From: Dactylonectria macrodidyma
Taxonomy: Eukaryota > Ascomycota > Sordariomycetes > Hypocreales > Nectriaceae
Assembly: GCA_020744425.1 (NCBI GenBank)
Contig: JAGMUV010000030.1
Span: 186,001 to 250,000, forward strand
Direction: 5' to 3'
DNA: 64,000 nucleotides
This document shows, one piece after another, positions 25,875 through 37,505 of this stretch; position 1 is the stretch's first letter, and every line of letters begins with the position of its first letter. Both the position numbers and the translations under genes were made by a program. The notes beneath the pieces were generated by a model. It made no database searches and was not told the DNA's origin. It saw only the letters and a program-made list of their open reading frames with translations.

Positions 25875-25935
25875 CCCCCGGTTTGTTTACGTTGGATTTC
25901 GTACACCCCCGGTTTGTTTACTTTGGATTTCGCAT
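25875..25935. repeat. Two-copy 31-bp direct repeat
   Basis: Two adjacent copies (from 25875 and 25906) share CCCCCGGTTTGTTTAC followed by TTGGATTTCG. It lies about 35 bp upstream of the Helitron transposase start. Confidence 0.8.
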
Positions 25936-27443
25936 ATAATGCTGCTTGATGTCTTGCTTCGTTAAGCAATGAGTCCTAAGCCTACTCCTCAACGGCTACG
26001 AGATGATATAATTCCCATCGTCTGTGCCCGCTGTGGTGAGGAGAAACCGGCTGGTGACTTCGTTAGCAAAAGGAAATCTGCGGGTAACACTAAGAATTGC
26101 CTGGAGTGCCGTAATCAGTGCAATTCTCATGTCAGCTGTCTCTCCACTCCGTAGGGCTTTCAATGCTAACTAAATGAAGAATTCCAGATCCAGAGGCGCG
26201 ATTCTGACAATGAGGAGCCTCGCTGTCCGTCCTTCCTCAGTTGAAAGGCCAGCCCCGAAGAGAACCGACACAGATGCTGGCCTTTCGCCTCCGAACGAGA
26301 GATCCGGAACACAGCCTACTTCACCGGAGAGACTACGACAACTTCACACGGCGAGGAGGTTATTTGAAGAGCCAATTAGCCAGCCGCAGGTGGTGCTGGG
26401 GACGCCAATCCCACCAACCCAACAAAGCTTGCGCAACTTCCGGACTCTTGCTCCCTCACCGCCCGTACAGCTAATGACCGATCAAATCGCCTCACATTCT
26501 GATCCATCTCCTGTCCCAAGCAGCACAACTAATACTGAGTACTCTTACTTAGCTTCTAGGTTCCATAAGGGCGGGAAGAACTCACAAGATAATGCTTCTA
26601 AGGCCGAGGCGAAGGCAAAGCAGGTGGCTATACAGCGCGACCATCGTTCACGGCGCCGTGCAGGGGAGACTGTCTCCCTGACTCCCTCGATATCTCAACT
26701 GGGCGTCTTTGCAGTTCCTCATGAGCCTGGAGAAGGTATCCCTGGCCGTGATCGTCGTCGTTATGCAGGCTAACCACCGTATTAGCCGACGGTCATGGCG
26801 CCTGTCCAGAACGGGACGGGATAAATATGGGTGACATGGGAGAATTCTCTGAATCCGATATTGACGCCGATGACTACTTCAATTTGCTTCTCTCGCCTGC
26901 TCGGCCACGGAGGTATCTCGAGCAATTGGGGGTAGAGTGCGATTCCGAACCAGGGGACAAAGACGAGAACGACGAGAACGACGATGACACGGTGGGCAAA
27001 AGCCCTCTTCGCCGTCGCTCGAGGCAGCCTTCCGCACAGCCGTCTCATGGTCGTCGTGGTCGTCGTGGCCCTGCCCCTGGTACGGGAGGGCGGCCGAGAA
27101 AATCTCAGACGCAAGCTCAACCTCCACGGCCGCCGCGACGGTATCGGAGTCCAGTGATGATTTCACCTGAACAATCGGCGGTGTTCCACGCACAAGATCC
27201 GGTGTGGAATGGGGACCTCGACGCTTGCGCCTTGACTGACCGCGATAAGGCCATCCTTCGCGAGTTCTGGACCACGCTTGACAATGACCAGATGCAATAC
27301 TGCAGTAGATGCCAAGAGCGCTGGTTCCAGATGAGGATAGACTCGGAGGGCATTTGTGCGCGTTGCTGTCGAAAGGATGAGGAGCGTCGCCCCGACGAGC
27401 CGTACTTTTTCTCTGCGGATAACCAGCTCGATTTTGGCCCTAT

Positions 27444-29712
27444 CCCATCGAGTGCGGATGGACCCCATTTTCGCCAAGGGCGGGGTAAAGCCAATCAGGG
27501 CTTATGGGACCACTAGAATAATCGAATCATATGCTAAAATTCAGGGTACCTCGATTCCTCTATAGATTTTGGGTGTGCCAGAGGTACCAACAATCTCCAT
27601 CAGTACATAGCGGTACGTTACAGTCTAAGCAGCCTTTTCGAGTCTTTTTTCGCTGTTGCGGCTGTTGAGTGAGGCTATTCCTAGATACCTCACTTAGAGC
27701 CTCGCGTTTCTTCCTCCTGCCGCAATAGGTGCAAGGCGAGTTAACCCCCCTTGATCCCTTGCGATGGTGCTGCCAAGGAATAGATGTTTTCCTCTTATCT
27801 GAAGCCCGTTGAGGTCGTGAAAGTCTTCGACCTCCTGCTAATGGTCCAAACTGTTGAATAAGCTGGGATGCAAGCAGTCGCCGCCATTGGTACTGGTTCT
27901 TGACCTTTTGCCACTCGGGCTTGCCCCAGAGCTGCAGGAAGAAGCTATTCACAACGATCACTTCTAGCAGGAAATTCCAAGCAAGGGCTTGCCAGCCTCC
28001 TCGACGAATAGGGCGGCTGTATTGATAATAAGACCTCATCTGGTCACTTATATCAACCCCATTCATCTTATGGTTATACTCGTCAATTGCCTCAGGCACC
28101 GGGAGGTTCTTCCGGACGTCTGGGCCGAAGGCTTCTTTCCGGGCAGCCCGCTTTCCAGCAGAGCTTCCGGCCGGTCGGCGCCGGAGACGGATAACCTCCC
28201 GGCCGTCTCGGAAGACGGTTGTCAAGAAGAGGACAAGGGCGTTATCCTTCCAGGTGAATTGGTTGACCTATGAAGAGACAAACTGATCAGTATGGAGATA
28301 TCTATAGAAAGCAGTTTGCAATACCATACCTCCCCATCTAAGGTAGGGATGCAATGGATCTGACCCCAAGGAATACCCTGGCCTTCTGCTTCCTTCTCGG
28401 CGACGAGGATCTTATCTATCCCACTGTCTTTCCGGCAGGTCCCGGAAGCTCCGACCTGCTGCTTCCGGAGGGCCCGGAGAAGCCGTACGGAAGCAAAGAG
28501 ATTATCTAGGAATACGTGGTAGACTGCAGCCGGAAGTAAGGTAATAAGTGTCGTTACAACCCGCTGCGTTGGCGTTAACGGGACCCACTTTGCAGCAGCA
28601 GCTCCAGCCTTGCTGTCTTCCGGCCGGGCTTGAGGGACTAGTCCGTACGGGCCCTTTCCGTGTACGTGCCAGAGCCACCGGAGGCAGTAGCCCGATTGGG
28701 CAAGGATCCAGACCTTGAAGCCGGTTGGGATCGGCTTCGTCGGTATTGTCGTCGTCTCTAGGGACCGGCCCGTAAACCGGACCATAGCCTCGTCAACGGT
28801 AAGGTCGGAGCCGGCTGTATAGAAGGAATCCCCAGTCTCTTGGATATGGGCTGACCACTCGTTTACCTTCCGGTATATATCTGGCATCCCGGCTTGGGCG
28901 GGGGCTTGGGCCCGGGCCTGGCGTTGACCTCCTGACTGGCTGGGCTGGAATTCAGAGGTATCAAAGATACGTAGCTGCCGGAGCAGACTTTGGAAGCGGT
29001 CCCGGGAGATAAACCGGGTGAATAGATAGATAGGATCCTCCTTTTGCTGTTGAGTTGACCAATATCTTGATATTTGAGGTTCGCTATGTATCCCCATATA
29101 AAGCAGGATTCCTAAGAAGAGGTAAATCTCATCTACAGAAGTCTTCCTCCACTCATACACTCTTGACCGTTTAGCCCGGGGACCTTCCTTAGATAACGGC
29201 GCTGCATTCGTCCATTGCACCCACCGCTCAATAAGGCCCCGGGGAACGTACCGGAGGAATAGGTCAAGCGGGGCTGCCGGCAGCTCCCGTATCTCTCGGG
29301 GCCGGGTCGGTACGTCAAAGGGTACGAAGGAGCCCGGCGGCCCGCGCTCGACAGCCGGAGGTTCGTGGGGCCGGACTGTGCTGTTATTGCACTGCTCTGG
29401 CGTACAGTCGGCAGTGCAGGCGACAGCGAGGTCTTCAGGAAGGATCTCAACCACAATACAGCTCCGTACGGAAGCCCCGGAAGCCCCAGAAGCATCGGAA
29501 GCCCCGGAGGCACCGGAGGCATCAGAAGAATCAGAATCACTAGAAGACATCGCAGCATTGAACAAAATGACGGTTTTGGTGGTGACAGCAGGTAAGAAAA
29601 CATAGGTGCAAATGATGTTTCGTCATGTACTGATTGAAGTGCGGAGTAAAAGTGGGTATAAAAGTGGGTATTTTGGCCTTGGCGAAAATGGGGTCCATCC
29701 GCACTCGATGGG
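27444..29712 (-). mobile_element. piggyBac-type DNA transposon in the Helitron gene
   Basis: A 2,269-bp element with perfect 36-bp terminal inverted repeats beginning CCCATCGAGTGCGG (27444-27479 and 29677-29712). It contains one spliced piggyBac transposase gene on the minus strand. CCC...GGG ends fit the superfamily. The flanks are not TTAA: the Helitron frame is restored if a 2-bp AT (27442-27443 and 29713-29714) is the target duplication. Confidence 0.9.
27560..29550 (-). CDS. piggyBac transposase, two exons
   Basis: Exons are 29550-28330 and 28267-27560 on the minus strand, with a 62-bp GTATGG...CATAG intron; 642 residues. The start is the first ATG (MSSSDSDSSD), which leads into a Ser/Asp/Ala-rich region. 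The catalytic Asp triad of this superfamily appears to be present in DLTVDEAMVRFTGR, HVFLDNLF and GVDISDQMRSYYQYSRP. The C-terminus is Cys-rich (CTYCGRR ... CLDCNVPLCTDGDCWYLWH), matching the zinc-binding domain that recognises transposon ends. No internal stops or frameshifts are visible, so the element could be active. It lies wholly within the terminal inverted repeats and antiparallel to the Helitron gene it interrupts. Confidence 0.92.
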
Positions 29713-30010
29713 ATACCGACTGAATTGCCCCAGCTCACACCTATCGAAGAGTCCTTGATTGCCCGTGTTCACGTCCACGTGAACATTATGCTTGTGCGAG
29801 GCCAGCAGTACAAATATCGGGGGCACGTAGTTCACTTTCTCCGTGAGGTTGGTTTGGTGTACCACCAGCTCCCGCTTTTGCCTCATGAGTTGAACACTGT
29901 GCTACTCCGACCTGCGAATACGTCGTCCCACGCAATGCTTAGCCGACAGTTTACCCGCCAGTTCCGTGTGCGCCGCCAGCCGGTTGCCATATGGCTTAAC
30001 TACCTCCGGC

Positions 30011-30797
30011 CAGACTTGCGTATTGTGATATGCTAAAGTGATATCACACTGTGCTAAAGTGCTAAAGTGATATATATCACCGTGAATATATATCACACTT
30101 TTTTTCAGCTAAGTGTGATATCACGATAGCTAAAATGCTATCGCCCGTGTAGTACCCTTATCTGATAAGATTAGATAATCTTATCTATAGTACTTTGGTT
30201 GGATCTACTGCAATGAACTTTTTCAACACCCCCTTGTTCTCATCACATCTTTAACACAACATAGGATTTCATAGTGTATTTAGATTCGCAGAATTCCCCC
30301 ATAATCTAAATACGAGTTGTTAGATTCAATCTTTCTTGCTAAGTTGATCATGCACACGCCCTTCCGTGGGATGTGATAGGATACCAACCACAGCTTCTTT
30401 AGCCTGGGCTGTAGCTCCCTACCCTATAGTGATATCAATTGTGACGGGAGCGTCTGGAGTGCTGGACCGAGGGTGGGGTCGATACGTAACTAGGGCGCAC
30501 GGGGCAGGCCACAGGGACTATTAACACGTCTACGCGTCTGCGCGCCTGCCCACTTTCTCTCTTTCCTCTTCATCGTAGTATTCTCGCAATACAGTGGCAT
30601 TACCTCTTGAGTTGATCTCATCTGGCCCGTAACATCAATCATGCTAAAGTGCTATAGTGATATCAATCATGCTAAAGTGCTATAGTGATATCAATTGTGC
30701 TAAAGTGCTAGGGTGATATTCTAGCACACTTTTTGCGAATATGTGAATATGAATATGAATATCACTTTAGCACGTTATATCACAATACGCAAGTCTG
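30011..30797. mobile_element. hAT-like non-autonomous element in the Helitron gene
   Basis: A 787-bp insertion with inverted ends starting CAGACTTGCGTATTGTGAT, about 21 bp, flanked by a perfect 8-bp duplication CCTCCGGC (30003-30010 and 30798-30805). CAG ends and an 8-bp duplication are hallmarks of the hAT superfamily. There is no transposase inside. The interior carries many copies of GCTAAAGTGATAT-type motifs in both orientations. Removing it restores the Helitron frame exactly. Confidence 0.9.
30634..30717. repeat. Three 28-bp tandem repeats in the hAT-like element
   Basis: Units start at 30634, 30662 and 30690 and share ATCAATCATGCTAAAGTGCT followed by ATAGTGAT, the last copy slightly diverged. 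They are related to the sub-terminal motifs of the element and may be transposase-binding repeats. Confidence 0.8.
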
Positions 30798-33700
30798 CCT
30801 CCGGCGCCATCATCCTGGCTATCGATGTATCGTCATCGACGAAGAGCGGCTGAGTCAATTGCCTCAGGACGGCAATGTTCTGGATGCTATCCCTCGAAGT
30901 CAGGTGGATGCCACAGACGTTGGACCCGAGGATGATCAGGAGGCAGAACCAGACCTCGAGGACGAGGTTGCAGTGCCAGATCTTTTGGCCAAAGATACGG
31001 AGCTCGATGCCCTCCGGACCATTCTCGCCGAAGGACCGGAAGATGGCCGGGGGCTTCCTCTAAGATCCCAGACTCAAGTGCAACACGAGCTGGAGCTCCC
31101 GAACATACGCCATACGCCGATCAATGAGTTCAACCGGTCGCACGCCCTGCTCTCCTTAGCCTTTCCCTGCCTCTTTCCAGACGGTAGAGCGGACTTTGTT
31201 GAACCTCGGTTACGCTCTATTGATTATAGGGATTACATCGAGCACGCGATGCGCTGGCATGACGGGCGTTTTGCACGCCACCCGACCTTCCGCTTCGTCG
31301 CCTTCAACACACTAATGCGGTCACAGGCACGTTCACGGTCCAGATTCTTCGTGAAGCAACATGATGGGAGGCATCAGCCGCTCACGCGAGAGCAACTTAT
31401 TCAGGCGCTCGAACACAGCGAGGACCCGGAGGCGCAGGCGCTGATCAACTCGATCACAAGACATGCGGTTTCTATTCGCGGTACGCGTCCATTCTGGAAC
31501 AAAAAGAGGCAGGACCTCGAGGCCTATGCCTATAACCTTGGTTGTCCTGGTGCATTCATTACGTTTAGCCCGGCAGATTTACACTGGCGGAGTCTCTATC
31601 AGCACATGCCCCAGTATGATGACTGGCTAGCCGCCACTGAGCCGGAGAGGATGGCTCTATCGCGCCGCCTATTGCGGCAGAACCCTCACATTGCCGCTTT
31701 CCACTTCTATCGCCGATACTGCCTCTTTCGGGATATCGTGCTAAGCAAGAAGTTCAGCATTACGGATTACTGGGATCGGTATGAATGGCAAGGCCGTGGT
31801 AGTCCACACAACCACGGCCTGTACTGGATGGATAATTGCCTCAGAACCGACATGGAGGAGGAAGCCGCTCGTGATGTATTTGCACGCACGTGGGGATTCT
31901 ATATCACTGCTATTAACCCCGAGCCGAGTAGGACTATGCCTCAGGGTGAGGGAAATCCCCTGAGCGTGGATCCTCTGAGCATAGAGATGACATTCCTGCG
32001 GCTCTCACAAATCGTCAACCGTTGCCAGCGCCACAAGTGCAATACCACGTACTGCTTGCGCGTGAGGAAGAGAACCGGTGATCTGGCGAGGGACATGGAA
32101 GGTGCTGCTGCGGATATCGAGGCCGCTAACGCGGCCAATCCAGAGAGGGAGTGTCGCTTTGACTTCCCTCGTGCCTTGCGGGAGCTGGCCGCAGTGATCA
32201 GGAAGGAAGGCAGGTCGTACTACGTCTTTGAGGCGGCCCGGAATGACAGCCTTATGAACAACTTCAATCCTGCGATTATCCTAGGCTGGCTAGCCAATAT
32301 CGACATATCTCCTTGCACCAGCTTACAGGCGGTTATTACGTACGCTGCGAAGTATTGCAGTAAATCTGAGAAGAAGACCGAGTCTTTCGCCAGGCTTGCA
32401 GACCAGGTCTTGCCTCACACATCACACGTTCAGCCCCTGTTGTCCTTCTCCTCTCGCCTGATGAACAAGCTGATTGCCGAGAGAGATTACTCGGCGCAGG
32501 AGATTTCTCATCTGCTGCTTAACATTCCGCTGCAAGAAGGCACCCGTATGGTTGTCACCGTGGACTGCCGTCCATTGGAGCGACAGGCGCGTTCGTATCG
32601 TGTGGATGGAGATGTTAACGAGGCCATCGGCAGCTATAGGAAATATTTAGAGAGAAAGGACCAGCATGAGGATGTAACGTATCTCGAATACCTGCAGTCG
32701 TACAATCTCAACACGTGGAGGAGACTCGCTGCTCATGCGAAGAAGAGGGTCCTGTCTTACTTCCCTCGATATAAATCCATGGAAGCCTCTTCCCAGTTTA
32801 ACGACTTCTGTCGTATTAAATTGATGATGGTTCATCCACATCGCTTTCCAGAAGAGTTGCTCGTGGTGGGTGGCCAGCGGTTCGATTCTTTCACAGCTGG
32901 GTACATGCGCTGCAGACAGCTCCACGATACCCATGCGGACGATCATTATGGAGAGCCGGATACGGATGAATTGACGGCAGAGGACGATGAGTTTGAGCTT
33001 GAGGCCCATGAGGAGCCCATCGCAGAGGAGGATTGGCATGAACTCGCCCGCATGCTACCTGACCGCCCGCTGGAGGAAGAGGACATCGACATCCTCGGCC
33101 GCCGAGATATTGACATTAATTACGATTGGACCCCTCATGTTGGGCGGTATACTGATGATGGCATTCTTAACGGCGACTACTGGAAGCAACGCAAAGCGGA
33201 AAACACCCTTGACCTTGACGTGGATGATCAGCCATTAGAGGCTCGCGATTCCCTAAATCCAGAGCAGCGCCTGGTGTACGACACAGTGATGGGCCACTTC
33301 CTGACCCGGGATCCCTCCCAGTTGTTACTCCATGTGGATGGCGGAGGCGGCACTGGGAAGTCATACCTCATTAACCTGCTCTCAGCGCACCTTCAAGCCG
33401 CGACACAGGGGAGGGGGGCACCTGTTTGGCGTGCCGCGCCCACGGGCGTCGCGGGAAATCAGATTTCGGGCACTACCTTGCATTCCCTGTTGCACCTGCC
33501 AATTAACAAGGACTTCAAGCCTCTCTCAGCTATTGATAAGGCCCAGCTCCAGAAGAAGCTTAAAGATATTAAGTATCTGATCATTGATGAGAAGAGCATG
33601 CTAGGACTGCGTCAGCTATCTTGGATCGATGACCGTCTCCGAGAGGCGTTCCCGAATAAGAACGAAGAGTTCTTTGGCGGCTTGAACATCCTGTTAGTTG

Positions 33701-34775
33701 GTGACTTTTTTCAGCTTCCCCCTGTGCTGCAGAAGCCGCTTTATTATGATAAAGAGGTTCAGGGAGTAGAGATTAAGGGCAGAAACGCATATAGGCGATT
33801 CGATAAATCGGTCTTCTTGAAAGTTGTCCAGCGGCAGCGTGGCGACGATCAGGAGGCATTCCGCCTAGCTCTCGGGGAATTACGGCTGCTTCAACTATCT
33901 GTGGAGTCCTGGAAGCTCCTTTCTAGCCGCGTACAGGCAAAACTAGACGATCAAGAGGTCGCAAGGTTTGTCAACGCCTTACGAGTATACGCCACTAAAG
34001 ATAGGGTGAACGAATATAACCACTATCACCTCGACCGCCTCAGCCGGCCAGTCATCCAGGTCATGGCTAAGAACGTCGGCTCTGGCGCGGCTACTGCGCC
34101 TGATGATAAGGCGGGCAACCTTGCGAAGCAGATCCCTATATGCATTGGCTCCCGTCTGATGCTGACGTCCAACCTTTGGCAGCCAGTTGGCCTCTGCAAC
34201 GGCGCTCGCGGCACAGTTTACGATATCGGCTGGGCACCTGGGGCCGACCCCATCCAAGACCCTCCCTGTGTTATTATGATTGAGTTTGACAAATACAGCG
34301 GACCGGTATTCCTAACCACCGCTGATGGCAGGAAGATTGTGCCAATTCTCCCAGTAGAGAGGGACTTCCTCATCGGAGCCACTCTCTGCACTCGCACCCA
34401 GTTCCCCCTGATCGTATGCTATGCAATTACTGTGCATAAGTCACAAAGCATCACCGAAGACATGATAGTTACAGATCTGTCCTGCCGGGACTTTCAGACT
34501 GGTTTAAGCTACGTGGCTGTCTCTCGCGTGAAAACGCTCGACGGTCTGATGTTAGATGCACCATTTAATCGTAATCACCTGGTCTACGGGTCTCCTCCGG
34601 ATGGCATGAAGATGAAGATGAGGGATCAGAAGCTTCGGAAACGACAGGTGCTCACACGGAATCCGTACATGTCACATAATACCAATAATGGCCATGGCAA
34701 TGGATCAGTACGTAGATAATGCAGTAGTAGTAATAGCTTCCCGGCCCGCGGACACACAGCCTTCGGCTGAGGCTA

Positions 34776-34833
34776 CCCCATGCACCTCATCGCCGCTCCA
34801 ATGTGCATGGGGTGACGTAGTATTTTATACTAC
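34776..34833. other. Two hairpins downstream of the Helitron gene
   Basis: A 10-bp stem (CCCCATGCAC at 34776-34785 pairing with GTGCATGGGG at 34803-34812) is followed by a 7-bp stem GTAGTAT...ATACTAC (34817-34833). Helitron 3' ends carry a short hairpin just before CTRR, but CTRR is not evident here, so this is only a candidate terminus; transcription termination is an alternative. Confidence 0.4.
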
Positions 34834-34922
34834 AACCCATGCGCGACAACACATATGCCACAATCCACCTAACAGCGCGCCATCTTATTTTTCTTCTGAA
34901 AGTCAAGTGTCGTATTTGATTC

Positions 34923-36510
34923 TTATAAAGAAATGCTATTTAGAATGCCGAGGACCTTTTCAATATACCTCACACCTACCGCCACTCCATCCTCATCCTG
35001 GAATTCTCGTTCGTCACCAAAATCCAGGTTGTCCTCGTCCAGACAGGTTAAGCATGTCTCGACCACCTCGCTGTATTTAGTACCCATCTTGGCTCTCAAC
35101 ATGTTGCTACGACTAAGAGTAACTAGGTGCTCCTTCAGTATATTGGGACTCTTAAGCTGTGACCTGTCTTCAGCGAGACTAAGAGCTGTTGACGGCTGCG
35201 CAGCCCCGTCGGGGTCGTAAGTAACGAGCGACTCCCACAGACCAATCTCAAGAAGGCATACTCCAAGGCTGTAGATGTCGTGCTGCATCACATAGTAGTC
35301 GACGTTGTTTCCCTGCCGCAGCGGATGCCGGTACAGATTGGTCTCCCACTTCATATCGGTCACCGGGTATGTCCTCCCATCTGCATTTCGGATGACCTGA
35401 AACCCAACTAGGCATGCCATGCTGGAGAGTCTCCCCTCCTCCGTCTCGCTGAGGCTCAGTATCGTCTCAGGGCGGATATTCTTGTGTACGAACCCGTACA
35501 AGTGAACGTAATAGACAGCATTGACAAGCTTTTTCGCCATCTCGAGGCGGTCGGAAAGTGAGTCATGGGCTTGGCCGGAGAGCAGCAGTTGCCGAACAGT
35601 GCGGATGGCCGTATATCCCTCTGGAACCCGGAAGAGGAAGGCCATGCCGGAGGTCTTACCCTGCCGCACGACCCCCTTGCAGCTAAAGACTCCAAAGGTG
35701 AAGGGATCCGAGTCTCGAAGACGGCGGGCAAACTCCCGTGCGTCTTTGGACTGGACTGCCCCGTTGGTGACCATGTCGACAATGAACCGTCTGGAGTCTC
35801 CTGGACGCGTGGCTACCAGGGCCGTGCAGGACAAAATGGCTTCTTTGTTATAGCCGTTTAGCTCCTCTTCGCGAATAAAGACGCTCTGGGATTCTGTCGA
35901 GGGCCCTTTGAACGCTCGACGAAACTTCCGGGCTACCAAACTGAAGTCCGCTGCTCCCGTAGGTCCGGTTTTGATGACGTTATTGAGCGTCACGTCAACA
36001 GTAGGAGGAGCAAGTTTGATCAAGTGAAACCAAGAAGGCTCGTAGAGTCTCTGCCAGGATTCCAGTTCCGCTATAGTCGCCTCAAGGGTATCCTTCAACC
36101 GCACGTACTGTAGCTTTTTCACCATTTCGGGCATTGGGCGCTGGGAAAACTTTGAGAGATTCTGAGTAGCTGCATCCAACTTGCCCCGGAGGACGCAAAG
36201 AGTTCGCTGTTGAAGAGCTTTGTGGTCGTCGGTCATGGTGCTTTCTAGCTCCTTGGTCACCTCCAGCTGGCTGAGAACTCGTGTCCAACACACTTCAATG
36301 CGGACAATCATCTCGTCGACCTTGGCGTCAGCTTCTCGGTAGTCCTTGCAGGCCTGAACCAGAGCCTTTCCCCATCTTTTTTATATTTTAAATCTGGTTA
36401 GCCCTTATAATCATCAGTGATATCTATGGACGTATTGTCTTGGATACATACTTTATGCATAAGTCGATAGACCCAGTAAGGCCAATAACTCCAATAGCGA
36501 ACTCAGCCAT
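34923..36510 (-). CDS. HeLo-domain pseudokinase (MLKL-like architecture)
   Basis: Exon 1 is 36510-36452 and exon 2 is 36375-34923, with a 76-bp intron (GTATGT donor, GCTAACC branch, AAAAAG acceptor); 503 residues. The N-terminus (MAEFAIGVIGLTGSIDLC ... KDYREADAKVDEMI) resembles HeLo-type helical bundles, which in fungal cell-death proteins act at membranes. The rest is kinase-like but catalytically dead: HRD is replaced by HKN (317-319) and DFG by VGF (343-345), while the later fold motif DIYSLGVCLLEIGLW is kept. The second exon alone would begin mid-domain at Met42; the first exon supplies the missing helix. The neighbour across a shared 1-kb upstream region is an active-looking kinase with ankyrin repeats. 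Role inferred: regulated cell death or incompatibility executor. Confidence 0.78.
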
Positions 36511-37505
36511 TAAATGCTGAAACCTAGAAATCAGTGGAATTCTCGAATGTCGTGCTCAGGTGGAAGCCCGGATATGGGTAGTGCTACCGTTGCTTCAGTG
36601 TACGCCTGAGTAGGAATACAGACACGATGACAACCCAACCCGAGAGTCGATCGGGGCGAGGGGAACTGACTAGGGGTCAATCCGCCTCCCCTAAGACAGC
36701 GATTTGCAAATGGGCAAGTGCGCGGACCGCTAACCTTTCTAGTGTTGCAAATGGTGTGATAATGACGTGGAAGGCTGAACGCCGTCTGAACGGCCGTCCG
36801 TAGGTGACTTGCTAGGGTCACCCATCCAAAGTCTTTATGGCGCCAATAGTTGATCAACGCTTGTGCACGAGTCCTACACACTGCGGCAATTCCGCGATTC
36901 GTCAGGATAAGACGTTGGGCCTCAATCTGGCAATGTCATCAACCGACCTTCTCAGAAATCCCGCTGGGTAGGGTGTCCGCCACAGCCACAGATATGGCAC
37001 CTTCTATCACCTGCGACAGTACGTAGAATGTCAGGAAATCAGTTTGTGATGTATTCGAAACTCATGCTAATATTGATGCCGCACATCGATTGTCTTTTTA
37101 ATGAAGTGTGTACCGCGATGGCTGGGTCTCCAGCTAACAGGGGGATGATGCAAGCTGATCTAAACGGGGGTAGCGCTTACAAGCCGGATGCAGACAGGGA
37201 GCTTCCCAGCCTGTGCCTCTGCGCATACTTATCTCACTAGGCAGATCGCATGACCGAAAAAAATGGACTATAGGTAATGGTGATTTGCTTGATTTAGGTA
37301 TCCGTGGCCCAACATATTAGCCGGTACAACCAATTAACGTACGTAGTAGAGCAGCAGGTGACAAGTCGTGACTTATGGCGTAAACGCTAGCTAAGGTCCC
37401 ACTTCATTCCCTGCCACTAATGGTCATGGCGATCATCCAGGTAGAATTCTGTCCCATTTCCCCTAAGATTCACCCATCGCCGAATTTGTGGAAATACTTA
37501 TCTCA
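36511..37505. promoter_or_regulatory. Shared upstream region of a divergent kinase pair
   Basis: A 995-bp gap between the start codons of two divergent genes. No open frame with recognisable motifs and no transposon ends are seen. It probably holds both promoters; no specific TATA or operator can be assigned. The frame upstream of the kinase ATG stays open until a TAA at about 37462, so an extra 5' exon of that gene could lie here. Confidence 0.45.

Larger units (their letters stand above)
23634..25968. other. Intergenic region with a lone MITE end
   Basis: No convincing gene on either strand; open frames here are under 120 codons with no recognisable motif. It contains a single MITE-type terminal sequence at 24697 and a two-copy 31-bp repeat just before the Helitron gene (25875-25935). 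The Helitron 5' terminus must lie in this stretch, but I cannot place it. Confidence 0.5.
25969..34719 (+). pseudogene. Helitron Rep-Pif1-type helicase, interrupted by two transposons
   Basis: Coding pieces: 25969-26117, 26188-26735, 26786-27443, then 29715-30010 after the piggyBac insertion, then 30806-34719 after the hAT insertion. Introns are 70 and 50 bp. Skipping the two insertions and one copy of each duplication gives one frame of about 1,854 codons. The N-terminus has a Cys-rich CARCGEEKPAGDF...CLECRN motif. The rolling-circle Rep domain shows H885-x-H887 in SPHNHGLYW and the two-tyrosine motif YAAKYCSK (Y1063, Y1067). The helicase has Walker A GGGGTGKS (1396-1403), Walker B LIIDEKS, GDFFQLPP and TVHKSQ. 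As it stands the gene cannot yield full-length protein unless the insertions excise; the downstream 30806-34719 piece still holds the whole Rep and helicase core. Confidence 0.9.
25969..34833 (+). mobile_element. Autonomous-type Helitron with two nested transposon insertions
   Basis: Defined by a Rep-helicase gene (25969-34719) split by a piggyBac element (27444-29712) and a hAT-like element (30011-30797). Helitrons transpose by rolling-circle replication. Downstream of the gene are two hairpins (34776-34812 and 34817-34833) that could belong to the 3' terminus, but I do not see an unambiguous CTRR end or a TC start, so the outer limits are approximate. A truncated copy of the same family lies inverted at 62084-63632. 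Confidence 0.85.

Noticed and set aside
29133..29738. 201-codon minus-strand frame overlapping the piggyBac transposase
   Set aside because: It is an alternative frame that runs through the terminal inverted repeat; the transposase frame has all catalytic motifs.
34776..34833. Definite Helitron 3' terminus
   Set aside because: Hairpins are present but no CTRR ending or A/T insertion boundary could be seen, so the terminus is left as a candidate only.
36531..36881. Possible 116-codon minus-strand gene between the two kinase genes
   Set aside because: No motif, no splice partner and an unlikely composition; better treated as upstream regulatory DNA.
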